Positions 8,244 through 15,941 of a DNA stretch of 64,000 nucleotides are shown here, one piece after another (positions within the stretch are counted from its first letter, which is position 1; each line of letters opens with the position of its first letter). This DNA comes from Paenibacillus phocaeensis. GTDB lineage: Bacteria > Bacillota > Bacilli > Paenibacillales > Paenibacillaceae. The position numbers and the translations under genes are program-made. Below the pieces are notes generated by a model. That model saw only the letters and a list, made by a program, of their open reading frames with translations, made no database searches and was not told where the DNA came from. The stretch covers positions 155,329 to 219,328 of the forward strand of contig NZ_FCOQ01000022.1 in assembly GCF_900021165.1 (NCBI RefSeq), read 5' to 3'.

Positions 8244-8732
8244 ATGAAACCGGCTTTATTGATCATCGATATGCAGCAAGCTTTTTTGAACCCTCCGCGA
8301 ATCCAAAGCGAAATTCCGGGGGTGTGCGAATATATGAATGCCGTCGCCGACTTGTTCAGGGAGGCGGGGCGGCCCGTCGTCGTGGTCCAAGATAAGGACG
8401 GGGGCGAAGGAACTCCGGGGTACGAGGTGATTCCTGAGGTTAAGCTGGCCGACTCCGACCTGCGAATATCCAAAGCATGGAACAACGCGTTTTGGAAAAC
8501 CGACCTCGAACAGTTTCTACGAGAAAAGGACACCGACTTCGTGGTGGTTTGCGGATTTGCGGCCGAACACTGCGTCACCTTTACGTTTAACGGGGCGGTG
8601 GAACGCGGATTTGGCGCGGCCATTTTGCAGAAGGGCATCCTCGGCGAGCATCCCGATGCGGTGGCTATGGTGTACCGGGATCGCAGCCTGATCAGCTACT
8701 CGGTGATTCGAGCTATTTTGAAGCAAGTTTAA
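8244..8732 (+). CDS. Isochorismatase-family cysteine hydrolase
   Basis: This 162-residue protein has the Rossmann-like isochorismatase/nicotinamidase fold with the catalytic triad visible: D9 (LLIIDMQQAF), K77 (RISKAWNNAFWKTDLEQFL) and C110 (VCGFAAEHCVTFT). Such enzymes hydrolyse amides or ureido groups; pyrazinamidase/nicotinamidase is one branch. The metal-binding His motif of nicotinamidases is not evident, so a generic cysteine hydrolase is the safer name. It has an AGGAGG-like site and stands alone between a - strand operon and the Rrf2 gene. Confidence 0.85.
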   Translation: MKPALLIIDMQQAFLNPPRIQSEIPGVCEYMNAVADLFREAGRPVVVVQDKDGGEGTPGYEVIPEVKLADSDLRISKAWNNAFWKTDLEQFLREKDTDFVVVCGFAAEHCVTFTFNGAVERGFGAAILQKGILGEHPDAVAMVYRDRSLISYSVIRAILKQV

Positions 8733-8766
8733 TTCATTCCGTGGAGGGATTGTCCGCAAAAGGCGG

Positions 8767-8802
8767 TTGACATTCCCCACCTTGAGTAACTAATATGGTT
8801 AC
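8767..8802 (+). promoter_or_regulatory. Promoter of the Rrf2 gene with an overlapping operator
   Basis: TTGACA (8767-8772), an 18-bp spacer and TAATAT (8791-8796) form a good sigma-A promoter. GTAAC-7 bp-GTTAC (8786-8802) overlaps the -10. The same inverted repeat occurs twice ahead of the downstream dioxygenase gene. Confidence 0.75.
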
Positions 8803-8830
8803 AAGATGAGGGAAAGGGGATAGGCTAATC

Positions 8831-9265
8831 ATGACGATCAGCTCCAGATTTTCCGTGGCCATTCACATACTGTCCCTGCTTGAAATCAACAAAGACGGGA
8901 TCAGCACTTCGGAATATATTTCCGGCAGCGTGAACACCAACCCGGTCGTGATCCGCCGAATCATGGGTATGCTGAATAAAGCGGGCCTGGTTGAAGTACG
9001 TACGGGGGTTGCCGGATCCAAGCTGTCACGGCCGCTGGACCAAATTTCGCTGCTTGATGTATACCGCGCGGTACACGTCGTAGAGGAGGACGGCTTGTTC
9101 GCCGTACATGACCATCCTAACCCGGATTGCCCGGTTGGCAAGAATATCCAGTCGGCGATCGAACCGATCTTCTCCCTGGCGCAAAAGGCGATGGAGAACA
9201 CCCTTGCAGCCGTAACGTTGCAGGACGTAGTGAACGAGATCTCATCCAAAACCGCGTCGGTCTAA
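8831..9265 (+). CDS. Rrf2 family transcriptional regulator (YwnA-like)
   Basis: This 144-residue protein has the Rrf2 winged helix (ISSRFSVAIHILSLL ... VNTNPVVIRRIMGMLNKAGLVEV) and the GxxGxxLSRP wing, then a dimerisation helix. It has a single Cys in HPNPDCPVGKNI and lacks the three-Cys cluster of Fe-S members such as IscR and NsrR, so it belongs with the cluster-free YwnA-like group. An operator overlaps its own -10 box, and two copies lie in the promoter of the CatE-like gene 176 bp downstream. This argues that it represses both. Confidence 0.9.
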   Translation: MTISSRFSVAIHILSLLEINKDGISTSEYISGSVNTNPVVIRRIMGMLNKAGLVEVRTGVAGSKLSRPLDQISLLDVYRAVHVVEEDGLFAVHDHPNPDCPVGKNIQSAIEPIFSLAQKAMENTLAAVTLQDVVNEISSKTASV

Positions 9266-9299
9266 AGCGGAATCTCCCTTCGCAACGAATGAGGATGTA

Positions 9300-9326
9300 A
9301 AGCCCCCTGTCCTAGGGGGCTTTTTG
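9300..9326 (+). terminator. Rho-independent terminator of the Rrf2 gene
   Basis: AGCCCCCT and AGGGGGCT form a stem followed by TTTTT. It separates the regulator transcript from the dioxygenase promoter. Confidence 0.85.
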
Positions 9327-9334
9327 GCGCCCAA

Positions 9335-9399
9335 TTGACAATTCTCTCTCCTGTAACTATACTGATTACAACAATTTGTTTGTAACTATACTTGTTACA
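9335..9399 (+). promoter_or_regulatory. Promoter of the CatE-like gene with two Rrf2 operators
   Basis: TTGACA (9335-9340), 17 bp and TATACT (9358-9363) form a near-consensus sigma-A promoter. Two 19-bp sites, TGTAACTATACTGATTACA (9352-9370) and TGTAACTATACTTGTTACA (9381-9399), lie over the -10 and just downstream, 29 bp apart. They match the site in front of the Rrf2 gene. Confidence 0.8.
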
Positions 9400-9440
9400 T
9401 TTAGAGCGGAACCGTTTAGATCCGAAGGAGGAGAAAAGAC

Positions 9441-10307
9441 ATGGCCTATCCCTTACCCATCCATCCTGATGCGCAAATCGGCGCAGTTCGTCTTAAAGTC
9501 CGCGATCTCGAGCGGTCGCTTGCCTTTTATCAAGAGGTGATCGGCTTCCAGGTCCTTCGTCAGAACGGCCCCGTCGCCGAGTTGACCGCCGACGGCAAAC
9601 AGCCTTTGCTGATTCTGGAGGCCGATCCAAGATATCGGGTTATGCCGGAGCGGTCCGTGTCCGGTTTATATCATTTTGCCATCTTGGTTCCCGGCCAAAT
9701 CGCGCTGGGACTTGCCTTGCGCAATCTGATCCGGCATCAAATTCCGGTCGGTCAAGGCGATCATCTCGTCAGCGAAGCGTTGTACCTGAATGATCCCGAT
9801 CAGAACGGCATCGAGATTTATGCCGACCGCCCGCGGGAGACCTGGCAAAAGAACGCCGCTGGCGAAGTTCTGATGACCACAGATCCGGTGGACATCGAGA
9901 ACCTGCTGAATCTGTCCGAACATGCGGACTGGAACGGATTGCCGGAAGGAACACGCATCGGGCATGTGCATTTTCATGTTGGTGATTTGCAGCAGGCCGA
10001 ACAGTTCTACTGCGGGATTCTCGGATTCGAGGTCACCGCTCATTATGGCGGGGCGGCGTTATTCATCTCAGCCGGCGGATATCATCACCACATCGGCCTG
10101 AACCTGTGGGCCGGCAAAGGGGCGCCGCCCGCCCCGGAAGATGCGGTCGGCATCCGCTACTTCACGACAGAATTGCCGGATGTTCCCGCTCTGGAAGCGG
10201 TTGAGAGCCGGTTAGCCGAAGCGAATGTAGCCTATCAGCGGGAGGGGAATGACCTCCGGCTGAGCGACCCGTTCGGCATCGGAATCCGACTGACGGTGAC
10301 AACCTGA
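9441..10307 (+). CDS. catE: VOC-fold ring-cleavage dioxygenase, CatE-like (catechol 2,3-dioxygenase)
   Basis: This 288-residue protein consists of two vicinal-oxygen-chelate modules. The first begins IGAVRLKVRDLERSLAFYQEVIGF (about residues 12-35) and the second IGHVHFHVGDLQQAEQFYCGILGF (about 172-195). Length and layout match CatE of Bacillus subtilis. The metal ligands expected in the second half are visible as H in GHVHFHV, H in HHHIGLNLW and a late acidic position. It would detoxify catechols or quinone-type compounds. It follows the Rrf2 gene and carries two operators for it. Substrate choice is by homology only. Confidence 0.82.
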   Translation: MAYPLPIHPDAQIGAVRLKVRDLERSLAFYQEVIGFQVLRQNGPVAELTADGKQPLLILEADPRYRVMPERSVSGLYHFAILVPGQIALGLALRNLIRHQIPVGQGDHLVSEALYLNDPDQNGIEIYADRPRETWQKNAAGEVLMTTDPVDIENLLNLSEHADWNGLPEGTRIGHVHFHVGDLQQAEQFYCGILGFEVTAHYGGAALFISAGGYHHHIGLNLWAGKGAPPAPEDAVGIRYFTTELPDVPALEAVESRLAEANVAYQREGNDLRLSDPFGIGIRLTVTT

Positions 10308-10407
10308 ACGGACCTCCCTTGCAACCCGTACTTTTTTGACTCTTCCTTTCGGCGTGGTCCTTCACCTATAATAGATTTACGTAAACTCTAGGAAAGGACC
10401 GGTCGTT

Positions 10408-10977
10408 ATGAAATTGTTCCCTCAATTGGAAACGGAGCGATTTGTACTGCGCAGGCTAACCTCGAAGGATGCCGCCGATTTGTTCCATTATTTCTCCAAC
10501 GACGAAGTAACGAAATATTACGATTTGGATCGATTTGTGGAGCTTCGGGAAGCGGAGGAGCTGATCCAAAAGTGGAACAGCCGCTATCTGGAGAAGCGAG
10601 GCTTTCGCTGGGCGATCACAGTGAAAGCCGAAAGCGACCGGGTGATCGGCACGTGCGGGTTTCACAACTGGTCGAAGGATCATTATAAAGCCGAGGTCGG
10701 ATACGAGCTGAACCCGGACTATTGGCGCCAAGGCGTTATGACCGAAGTGCTGCAGGAGATCCTGCGATTTGGGTTCGAGGACTTGGGACTGAACCGGATC
10801 GAGGCGTATATTGACCCTGACAATATTCGATCCCGATACTTGTTGGAGAAGACGGGATTTCACGAGGAAGGTTATTTGAAGGAAACCTTCTTTGAGAAGA
10901 ACCAATTCGTTGACGCTGTTGTCTTTGCGTTGCTGAAGAAGCAATATGAAGCAACACGGAACCGGAATTTCCGGTAA
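10408..10977 (+). CDS. GNAT N-acetyltransferase (RimJ/RimL-like)
   Basis: This 189-residue protein begins with the LETERFVLRRLTSKDAADLFHYFSN pattern of ribosomal-protein-type GNATs. It has the acetyl-CoA pyrophosphate loop around YWRQGVMTEVLQEIL and the conserved N-x-x-S-x-x-L-L-E-K-x-G-F motif (DNIRSRYLLEKTGF). Members acetylate protein N-termini or small molecules. The substrate here is unknown. It has its own AAGGA site and is apparently monocistronic. Confidence 0.88.
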   Translation: MKLFPQLETERFVLRRLTSKDAADLFHYFSNDEVTKYYDLDRFVELREAEELIQKWNSRYLEKRGFRWAITVKAESDRVIGTCGFHNWSKDHYKAEVGYELNPDYWRQGVMTEVLQEILRFGFEDLGLNRIEAYIDPDNIRSRYLLEKTGFHEEGYLKETFFEKNQFVDAVVFALLKKQYEATRNRNFR

Positions 10978-11049
10978 ACTGCATATTCCCCCGTACTCTA
11001 GGTAAACAATTTAAAAGAAGGTTTATCATAGAGGCTGGGGGGTTTAGGA

Positions 11050-12591
11050 ATGGTATTTATCGTTTCCTTTTTGATTATCTTGTTGTTCGTACTTTTTGGG
11101 GCGTTAGCTCCGGAACAACTGGCGGAAACGGCAGATCGGGTATTAGGATTTTCTATAGGAAGTTTTGGCTGGTTTTATTTAATGACCACGCTGGGACTTC
11201 TTATTTTTTCATTCTATCTAGCTTTTAGCAAACACGGGCAAATAAAATTGGGCAATGATGAGGACGAACCCGAATATTCGAACCTCTCTTGGTTCGCGAT
11301 GCTCTTTAGTGCGGGGATGGGCATCGGACTTGTCTTTTGGGGTGTTTCGGAACCCTTGTCGCATTATATGGTTCCTCCGGAAGGAGCGGAGGGCGGGACT
11401 CCACAAGCCGCCAGATTAGCAATGCGTTATTCTTTTTTTCACTGGGGATTACATCCCTGGGGGGTGTACACGCTTATTTCGCTGGCCCTGGCATATTTCC
11501 AATTCCGCAAAGGTTATCGCGGCCTCATTAGCTTGACCTTTATTCCATTACTGGGCGAAAAGGCGGTCCAAAGCTTATTGGGCAAAGCCATCGATGTATT
11601 AGCCGTTATAGCGACGGCATTTGGAGTAGCCACCTCTTTAGGATTAGGGACCCTGCAGATTAGCGGAGGGCTTCATCATTTGTTTGGGATTCACAATTCG
11701 TTAACCACTCAAGCTGTGATCATATCCGTAGTTACTGTCCTCTTCTTGTTGTCCGCACTAACGGGTTTGGACAAAGGAATCAAATGGTTAAGCAATATCA
11801 ACTTAATCATTGCCGTCACCTTGCTGGTGTTTGTCTTGTTGGCAGGCCCAACCTCATTTATCTTCGACACATTTACCTCAACGCTCGGAGATTACCTGCA
11901 AAACCTAGTTGTCATGAGCTTGCGCTTGACCCCTTTCACACAAGGAACCTGGGTGGGCAACTGGACGTTATTTTATTGGTCATGGTGGATCGCTTGGGCA
12001 CCATTTGTGGGGACTTTTATTGCCCGTGTGTCTCGGGGAAGAACGATCAAGGAATTCGTGCTCGGGGTTCTCCTCGTCCCCAGTGCTTTCGGGTTTATTT
12101 GGTTTTCCGTATTCGGAGGAACCGGTTTGAATATGGAAATATTCAAGCATTCCGGATTGGCCAGATCTGCTCAAGAAGACGTCACGACCGCTTTATTCCT
12201 CATGTTGGAACAACTGCCGCTTGGCATGTTGATTGCAGCGTTAGCCACTTTGCTCATCATTACTTTCTTCGTAACCTCCGCGGATTCGGCAACCTTCGTG
12301 CTTGGGATGTTATCTTCCAAAGGGGCTTTGAATCCGAGTAATAAAGTTAAATTGACTTGGGGCATCCTGCAATCGTTAATCGCCTTAACGCTGCTGATCA
12401 GCGGAGGCCTTAGCGGCCTGCAAACCGCTTCAATCGTTGCAGCCCTTCCTTTTGCCGTAATTATGCTCGGGATGTGCGTCTCCCTACTGAAGGCCTTGAA
12501 CGGAGAGGATAAGGAACGAAAGCGCAGGGAACGGGAAACCAGATTGTTCATTGAACGATTGCGGGCGAAAGAAAATATCGAACCGTCCTGA
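11050..12591 (+). CDS. BCCT family betaine/choline/carnitine transporter (OpuD-like)
   Basis: This 513-residue membrane protein has about 12 helices and the BCCT signatures. These are the glycine-rich stretch GMGIGLVFWGVSEP in helix 3, the HWGLHPWGVY segment, and the tryptophan-rich helix 8 motif FYWSWWIAWAPFVGTFIARVSRGRTIKEF that forms the substrate aromatic box. GMGIG rather than GMGVA suits sodium-coupled betaine uptake as in OpuD/BetP. The charged C-terminal tail (KERKRRERETRLFIERLRAKE) could sense osmotic state. It stands alone, with a run of purines serving as ribosome binding site. Confidence 0.92.
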   Translation: MVFIVSFLIILLFVLFGALAPEQLAETADRVLGFSIGSFGWFYLMTTLGLLIFSFYLAFSKHGQIKLGNDEDEPEYSNLSWFAMLFSAGMGIGLVFWGVSEPLSHYMVPPEGAEGGTPQAARLAMRYSFFHWGLHPWGVYTLISLALAYFQFRKGYRGLISLTFIPLLGEKAVQSLLGKAIDVLAVIATAFGVATSLGLGTLQISGGLHHLFGIHNSLTTQAVIISVVTVLFLLSALTGLDKGIKWLSNINLIIAVTLLVFVLLAGPTSFIFDTFTSTLGDYLQNLVVMSLRLTPFTQGTWVGNWTLFYWSWWIAWAPFVGTFIARVSRGRTIKEFVLGVLLVPSAFGFIWFSVFGGTGLNMEIFKHSGLARSAQEDVTTALFLMLEQLPLGMLIAALATLLIITFFVTSADSATFVLGMLSSKGALNPSNKVKLTWGILQSLIALTLLISGGLSGLQTASIVAALPFAVIMLGMCVSLLKALNGEDKERKRRERETRLFIERLRAKENIEPS

Positions 12592-12616
12592 ATCAGGTAG
12601 ATCTCAGGATGATGAA

Positions 12617-12643
12617 GGAACGCCGCAGGTCTAGCGGCGTTCC
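12617..12643. terminator. Weak convergent terminator stem
   Basis: GGAACGCCGC pairs with GCGGCGTTCC between the BCCT gene and the convergent SDR gene, reaching into the last SDR codons. Neither side has a long T run, so its terminator function is uncertain. Confidence 0.45.
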
Positions 12644-13485
12644 CGAAGAAACTCGGTTTCATAGATGGTCTGAACTCGTTTCAGCACCGTTTGACCCTGC
12701 TCCCGGAACTTAATCTCCGCGGCTTCTCCTTTCACCAGAAAAACGCCGTTATGCCCTCGAGCATGACCGACTGCTCCGGCCCATAATTGACCTGCTCCAT
12801 AACTCGGCGGGGAGAAGAACAATTTCATGATTGGCTTCAGCCAGAATGGAAGCCCCGAGTGTTTCCCTTTGCGGAGCGTGTTGTTGCTTCCCGGATCCAC
12901 ACTGCGGATTTCGATGCCCTCCGCCGCAAGCTGCGGGGCAATGGCTTCCGTCCACAGGGAGAGCGCCAGCTTGGAATTGGCGTAAGGACCGAGCAGCTTA
13001 CGGAACGTTGTGGGCCGTTCCAGCCGCTCCGGCTCAAAGGTTTTGACCCGGGTTACGACTGCGGAAGAGGTATTGATGACGGTTTTCAGGCGTCCCCGGC
13101 TAAGCAATGGCTTCAATTCCATCGTGACAATATAAGGGACGACCGTCATCAACTCGTAGTGAAGCTCCCGGCCTTGCTTCGAGTATTCCAATTCGGGGAA
13201 GCTGCGACCGGCATTGTTAAACAATACGTCAATCCGCTCCTCGTTCGCTTGAATCTGCTCCAGCGCTTGCCGCAAGCTGGTAAAGTCGGATAAGTCCGAC
13301 GTCTTGTAAGTTCTGAGCTGTCCCGTTTGAACCGCGTGTTGGAGCTTTCGGTCGTCCGTCGGCCAATCGGAGCGGTTCAAGCCAATCACTTGCCACCCCT
13401 CGTTCAGCAGAATACGTGTCAACTCCAGCCCAATCCCGGCGTTAGCCCCTGTGATTAAGGCGATATTTTCATTTTTGGTCTGCAT
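12631..13485 (-). CDS. Short-chain dehydrogenase/reductase
   Basis: This 284-residue classical-type SDR shows the cofactor motif TGANAGIG (about residues 13-20), the NNAG motif (LFNNAGRSF), the catalytic Ser in INTSSAV, and YANSK as the catalytic Tyr/Lys pair. The Arg in GLNRSDWP after the second strand favours NADPH. It is divergent from a MerR regulator and has a 19-bp-spacer promoter with an operator, so that regulator probably activates it. The substrate is unknown. Confidence 0.9.
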   Translation of the reverse strand: MQTKNENIALITGANAGIGLELTRILLNEGWQVIGLNRSDWPTDDRKLQHAVQTGQLRTYKTSDLSDFTSLRQALEQIQANEERIDVLFNNAGRSFPELEYSKQGRELHYELMTVVPYIVTMELKPLLSRGRLKTVINTSSAVVTRVKTFEPERLERPTTFRKLLGPYANSKLALSLWTEAIAPQLAAEGIEIRSVDPGSNNTLRKGKHSGLPFWLKPIMKLFFSPPSYGAGQLWAGAVGHARGHNGVFLVKGEAAEIKFREQGQTVLKRVQTIYETEFLRERR

Positions 13486-13538
13486 CGATGCAATCCCTCC
13501 TGGTTGGAAATCTAGACGTTTTACAGGTCTTCAGGCCG

Positions 13539-13627
13539 ATTCTAGATCTTGGAGTCGACACCAAGTCAAGGAGTTAATAAGTTTAAGTTGGAGGAGTTGA
13601 CTTGGAGCTGACTCCAAGTTATATCAT
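13539..13627. promoter_or_regulatory. Divergent MerR-type promoters with paired 18-bp operators
   Basis: Toward the SDR gene (- strand), TTGACT (13564-13569), a 19-bp spacer and TAGAAT (13539-13544) enclose the dyad CTTGGAGTCGACACCAAG (13548-13565). Toward the MerR gene (+ strand), TTGACT (13597-13602), a 19-bp spacer and TATCAT (13622-13627) enclose CTTGGAGCTGACTCCAAG (13601-13618). The same -35, spacer length and operator half-sites on both sides make control by one MerR protein very likely. Confidence 0.85.
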
Positions 13628-13674
13628 GCAGATAAGACATTTCATCGAGGAACAGGAGGGGAACCAAACTACTT

Positions 13675-14184
13675 ATGGCAATCGAATCTATAGATAAACT
13701 CACTTTTACTATAAAGCAAGCTGCCGAACGAACCGGGACAACGGAGGACACCTTGCGATACTATGAGAAAATAAAGCTTCTCCCTCGCGCCGAGCGGAAG
13801 GAGAACGGTCACCGCGTTTATTACAAGGAAGATCTGGACACGATCCGGCTGGTGAATTGCCTGAAGAAGACCGGCATGCCGCTGGACGAGATGCGGCCAT
13901 TCTTGAAGGTGTCCGTCGATACGGATCCGGGGGAATATCCGGAGCTCGTGGAGAAGATGGTCCGGCACCGGGCCGATATCGTTGAGCAAATCGCCTCGCT
14001 GCAGCAGGTGGTCGATTTTATCGACTTGAAGCTGAAGCAAGGGAAATACCGTGCCGTGGACTGTGAGGTTGAAAGCGCTCAGGGTTCCGGCACGGACGGT
14101 AAGAAAAGCGCCTCGCAGTCCAAAACGTTGTCGACTGCCGAGCTGCGTTATTTTTCCCCATCCCCCAGTGAAAGCCGTTATTGA
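13675..14184 (+). CDS. MerR family transcriptional regulator divergent from the SDR gene
   Basis: This 169-residue regulator has an N-terminal MerR helix-turn-helix (FTIKQAAERTGTTEDTLRYYEKIKLL, then the GHRVYYKEDLDTI wing), a coiled-coil dimer helix (about residues 80-127) and a Ser/Gly-rich tail of about 40 residues that looks disordered. It belongs to the AdhR-like branch. Its own promoter carries the same operator as the SDR promoter. One Cys sits after the DNA-binding domain (NCLKKTGMP) and one in AVDCEVES. The inducer is unknown. Confidence 0.9.
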   Translation: MAIESIDKLTFTIKQAAERTGTTEDTLRYYEKIKLLPRAERKENGHRVYYKEDLDTIRLVNCLKKTGMPLDEMRPFLKVSVDTDPGEYPELVEKMVRHRADIVEQIASLQQVVDFIDLKLKQGKYRAVDCEVESAQGSGTDGKKSASQSKTLSTAELRYFSPSPSESRY

Positions 14185-14274
14185 AGATTTGCCGTTCTTT
14201 TGCCATAATAAGCGGAGCAGACGACTCGTCCGCGAAATGGCGGGGGAGTCTTGAATTTAAAGGGGGAGCTTCGT

Positions 14275-14544
14275 TTGAAGGGGATTATCACCGTACTGGG
14301 CAAGGACAAAGTGGGGATTATCGCCAAGGTGTGCACCTATCTGGCCGATAATAACGTCAACATTCTCGATATTTCGCAAACGATCATTCAAGGATATTTC
14401 AACATGATGATGATCGTCGATATTTCCGCGCCAGCCAAAGGGTTCGAGAAGCTGGTCGAAGAGATGCAGGAGCTGGGACTTACGATCGGCGTTGAAATCA
14501 AGCTGCAGCATGAGGATATCTTTAATACGATGCACCGGATCTGA
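14275..14544 (+). CDS. ACT domain protein (UPF0237 family)
   Basis: This 89-residue protein is a single ACT domain ([34 protein letters not shown]), the fold that binds amino acids or other small ligands. I chose TTG 14275, eight bases after GGGGGAG (14261-14267). The in-frame TTG at 14251 has its purine run too close. The gene lies 20 bp before the UPF0210 gene. This pairing is conserved in Gram-positive bacteria and archaea, where the ACT protein is thought to act as its regulatory partner. Confidence 0.88.
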   Translation: MKGIITVLGKDKVGIIAKVCTYLADNNVNILDISQTIIQGYFNMMMIVDISAPAKGFEKLVEEMQELGLTIGVEIKLQHEDIFNTMHRI

Positions 14545-14564
14545 GAGGAAGGGGAGAAAACCAC

Positions 14565-15923
14565 ATGATATCACGCGTAGAAGTACAAGAAACCAACTCG
14601 ATGATCCGCGAAATGAACCTCGACGTGCGTACGATTACGATGGGCATTAGCCTGATGGACTGCGCTCATGAGGAGATGAACGTATTTAACCGGAACATCT
14701 ACGATAAAATTACCCGAACGGCGGAGCATCTCGTGAAGACCGGCGAAGATTTGGAGAAGCAATTCGGCGTGCCGATCGTCAACAAACGGATTTCTGTGAC
14801 CCCGATTTCGATCGCCGCCGGCGGGCTGAAGACCGATACATTTGTGCCGGTAGCGGAAGCGCTGGATCGGGCTGCCAAGGAGGTTGGCGTCAATTTTATC
14901 GGGGGGTTTTCAACCCTCGTGCAAAAGGGTTTTACGAATGGCGATAAAGTGCTGATCAACAGCATTCCTGAAGCATTGGCGGTCACGGATCGGGTCTGCT
15001 CTTCGGTGAATGTCGGCTCCTCCCGCAGCGGGATCAACATGGATGCCGTTAAACAGATGGGAGACATCATTATCCGAACGGCCGAACGGACAGCGGACCG
15101 GGGTTCGATCGGGTGCGCCAAGCTGGTTGTCTTCTGCAACGCGGTAGAGGATAATCCGTTTATGGCCGGGGCGTTCCACGGCGTCGGGGAGCAAGAGTGC
15201 GTCATCAATGTAGGCGTCAGCGGTCCCGGCGTGGTGAAGCGAGCCCTGGAAGAAGTCAAGGGCAAGGATTTCGAGACGTTATGCGAAACGATTAAGCGGA
15301 CGGCGTTTAAAGTGACCCGGGTAGGCCAACTGGTGGCGCAGGAAGCCTCGAAACGGCTGGGTGTTCCGTTCGGCATTATCGACTTGTCGCTAGCGCCAAC
15401 GCCGGAGATCGGCGATTCGATCGCGGAGATCTTCCAGGTGATGGGCCTGGAGGAAGCAGGCGCTCCCGGGACAACGGCTGCGCTGGCGATCTTGAACGAC
15501 AACGTGAAAAAAGGCGGCGTCATGGCCTCCTCCTACGTCGGCGGCCTGAGCGGCGCGTTCATCCCGGTCAGCGAGGACCATGGGATGATCGAAGCGGTGC
15601 AGCGCGGCGCGCTGACGCTGGAGAAGCTGGAAGCGATGACGTGCGTGTGCTCCGTCGGGCTCGACATGATCGCGATTCCGGGCAGCACCAGCGCCGCGAC
15701 GATTTCCGGCATCATCGCCGACGAAGCGGCGATCGGCATGGTCAACAACAAAACGACGGCCGTTCGGATCATCCCGGTCATCGGCAAAGACGTCGGCGAG
15801 ATCGTGGAATTCGGCGGCTTGCTGGGCTACGCGCCGATTATGCCGGTCAACGCCTTCAATTGCGCGCCGTTCATCGAGCGGGGCGGACGCATTCCGGCGC
15901 CGATCCACAGCTTTAAGAATTAG
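14565..15923 (+). CDS. UPF0210 (PFL-like fold) family protein
   Basis: This 452-residue protein carries conserved UPF0210/DUF711 stretches: [72 protein letters not shown] and [17 protein letters not shown]. Its biochemical activity is not established. Structures of relatives resemble pyruvate-formate-lyase-type barrels, but no glycyl radical motif is seen here. It is co-transcribed with the ACT protein upstream and followed after 18 bp by a TetM-like GTPase. The 3' third is GC-rich compared with its neighbours. Confidence 0.9.
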   Translation: MISRVEVQETNSMIREMNLDVRTITMGISLMDCAHEEMNVFNRNIYDKITRTAEHLVKTGEDLEKQFGVPIVNKRISVTPISIAAGGLKTDTFVPVAEALDRAAKEVGVNFIGGFSTLVQKGFTNGDKVLINSIPEALAVTDRVCSSVNVGSSRSGINMDAVKQMGDIIIRTAERTADRGSIGCAKLVVFCNAVEDNPFMAGAFHGVGEQECVINVGVSGPGVVKRALEEVKGKDFETLCETIKRTAFKVTRVGQLVAQEASKRLGVPFGIIDLSLAPTPEIGDSIAEIFQVMGLEEAGAPGTTAALAILNDNVKKGGVMASSYVGGLSGAFIPVSEDHGMIEAVQRGALTLEKLEAMTCVCSVGLDMIAIPGSTSAATISGIIADEAAIGMVNNKTTAVRIIPVIGKDVGEIVEFGGLLGYAPIMPVNAFNCAPFIERGGRIPAPIHSFKN

Positions 15924-15941
15924 GCGGCGGAGGACGCGGCC

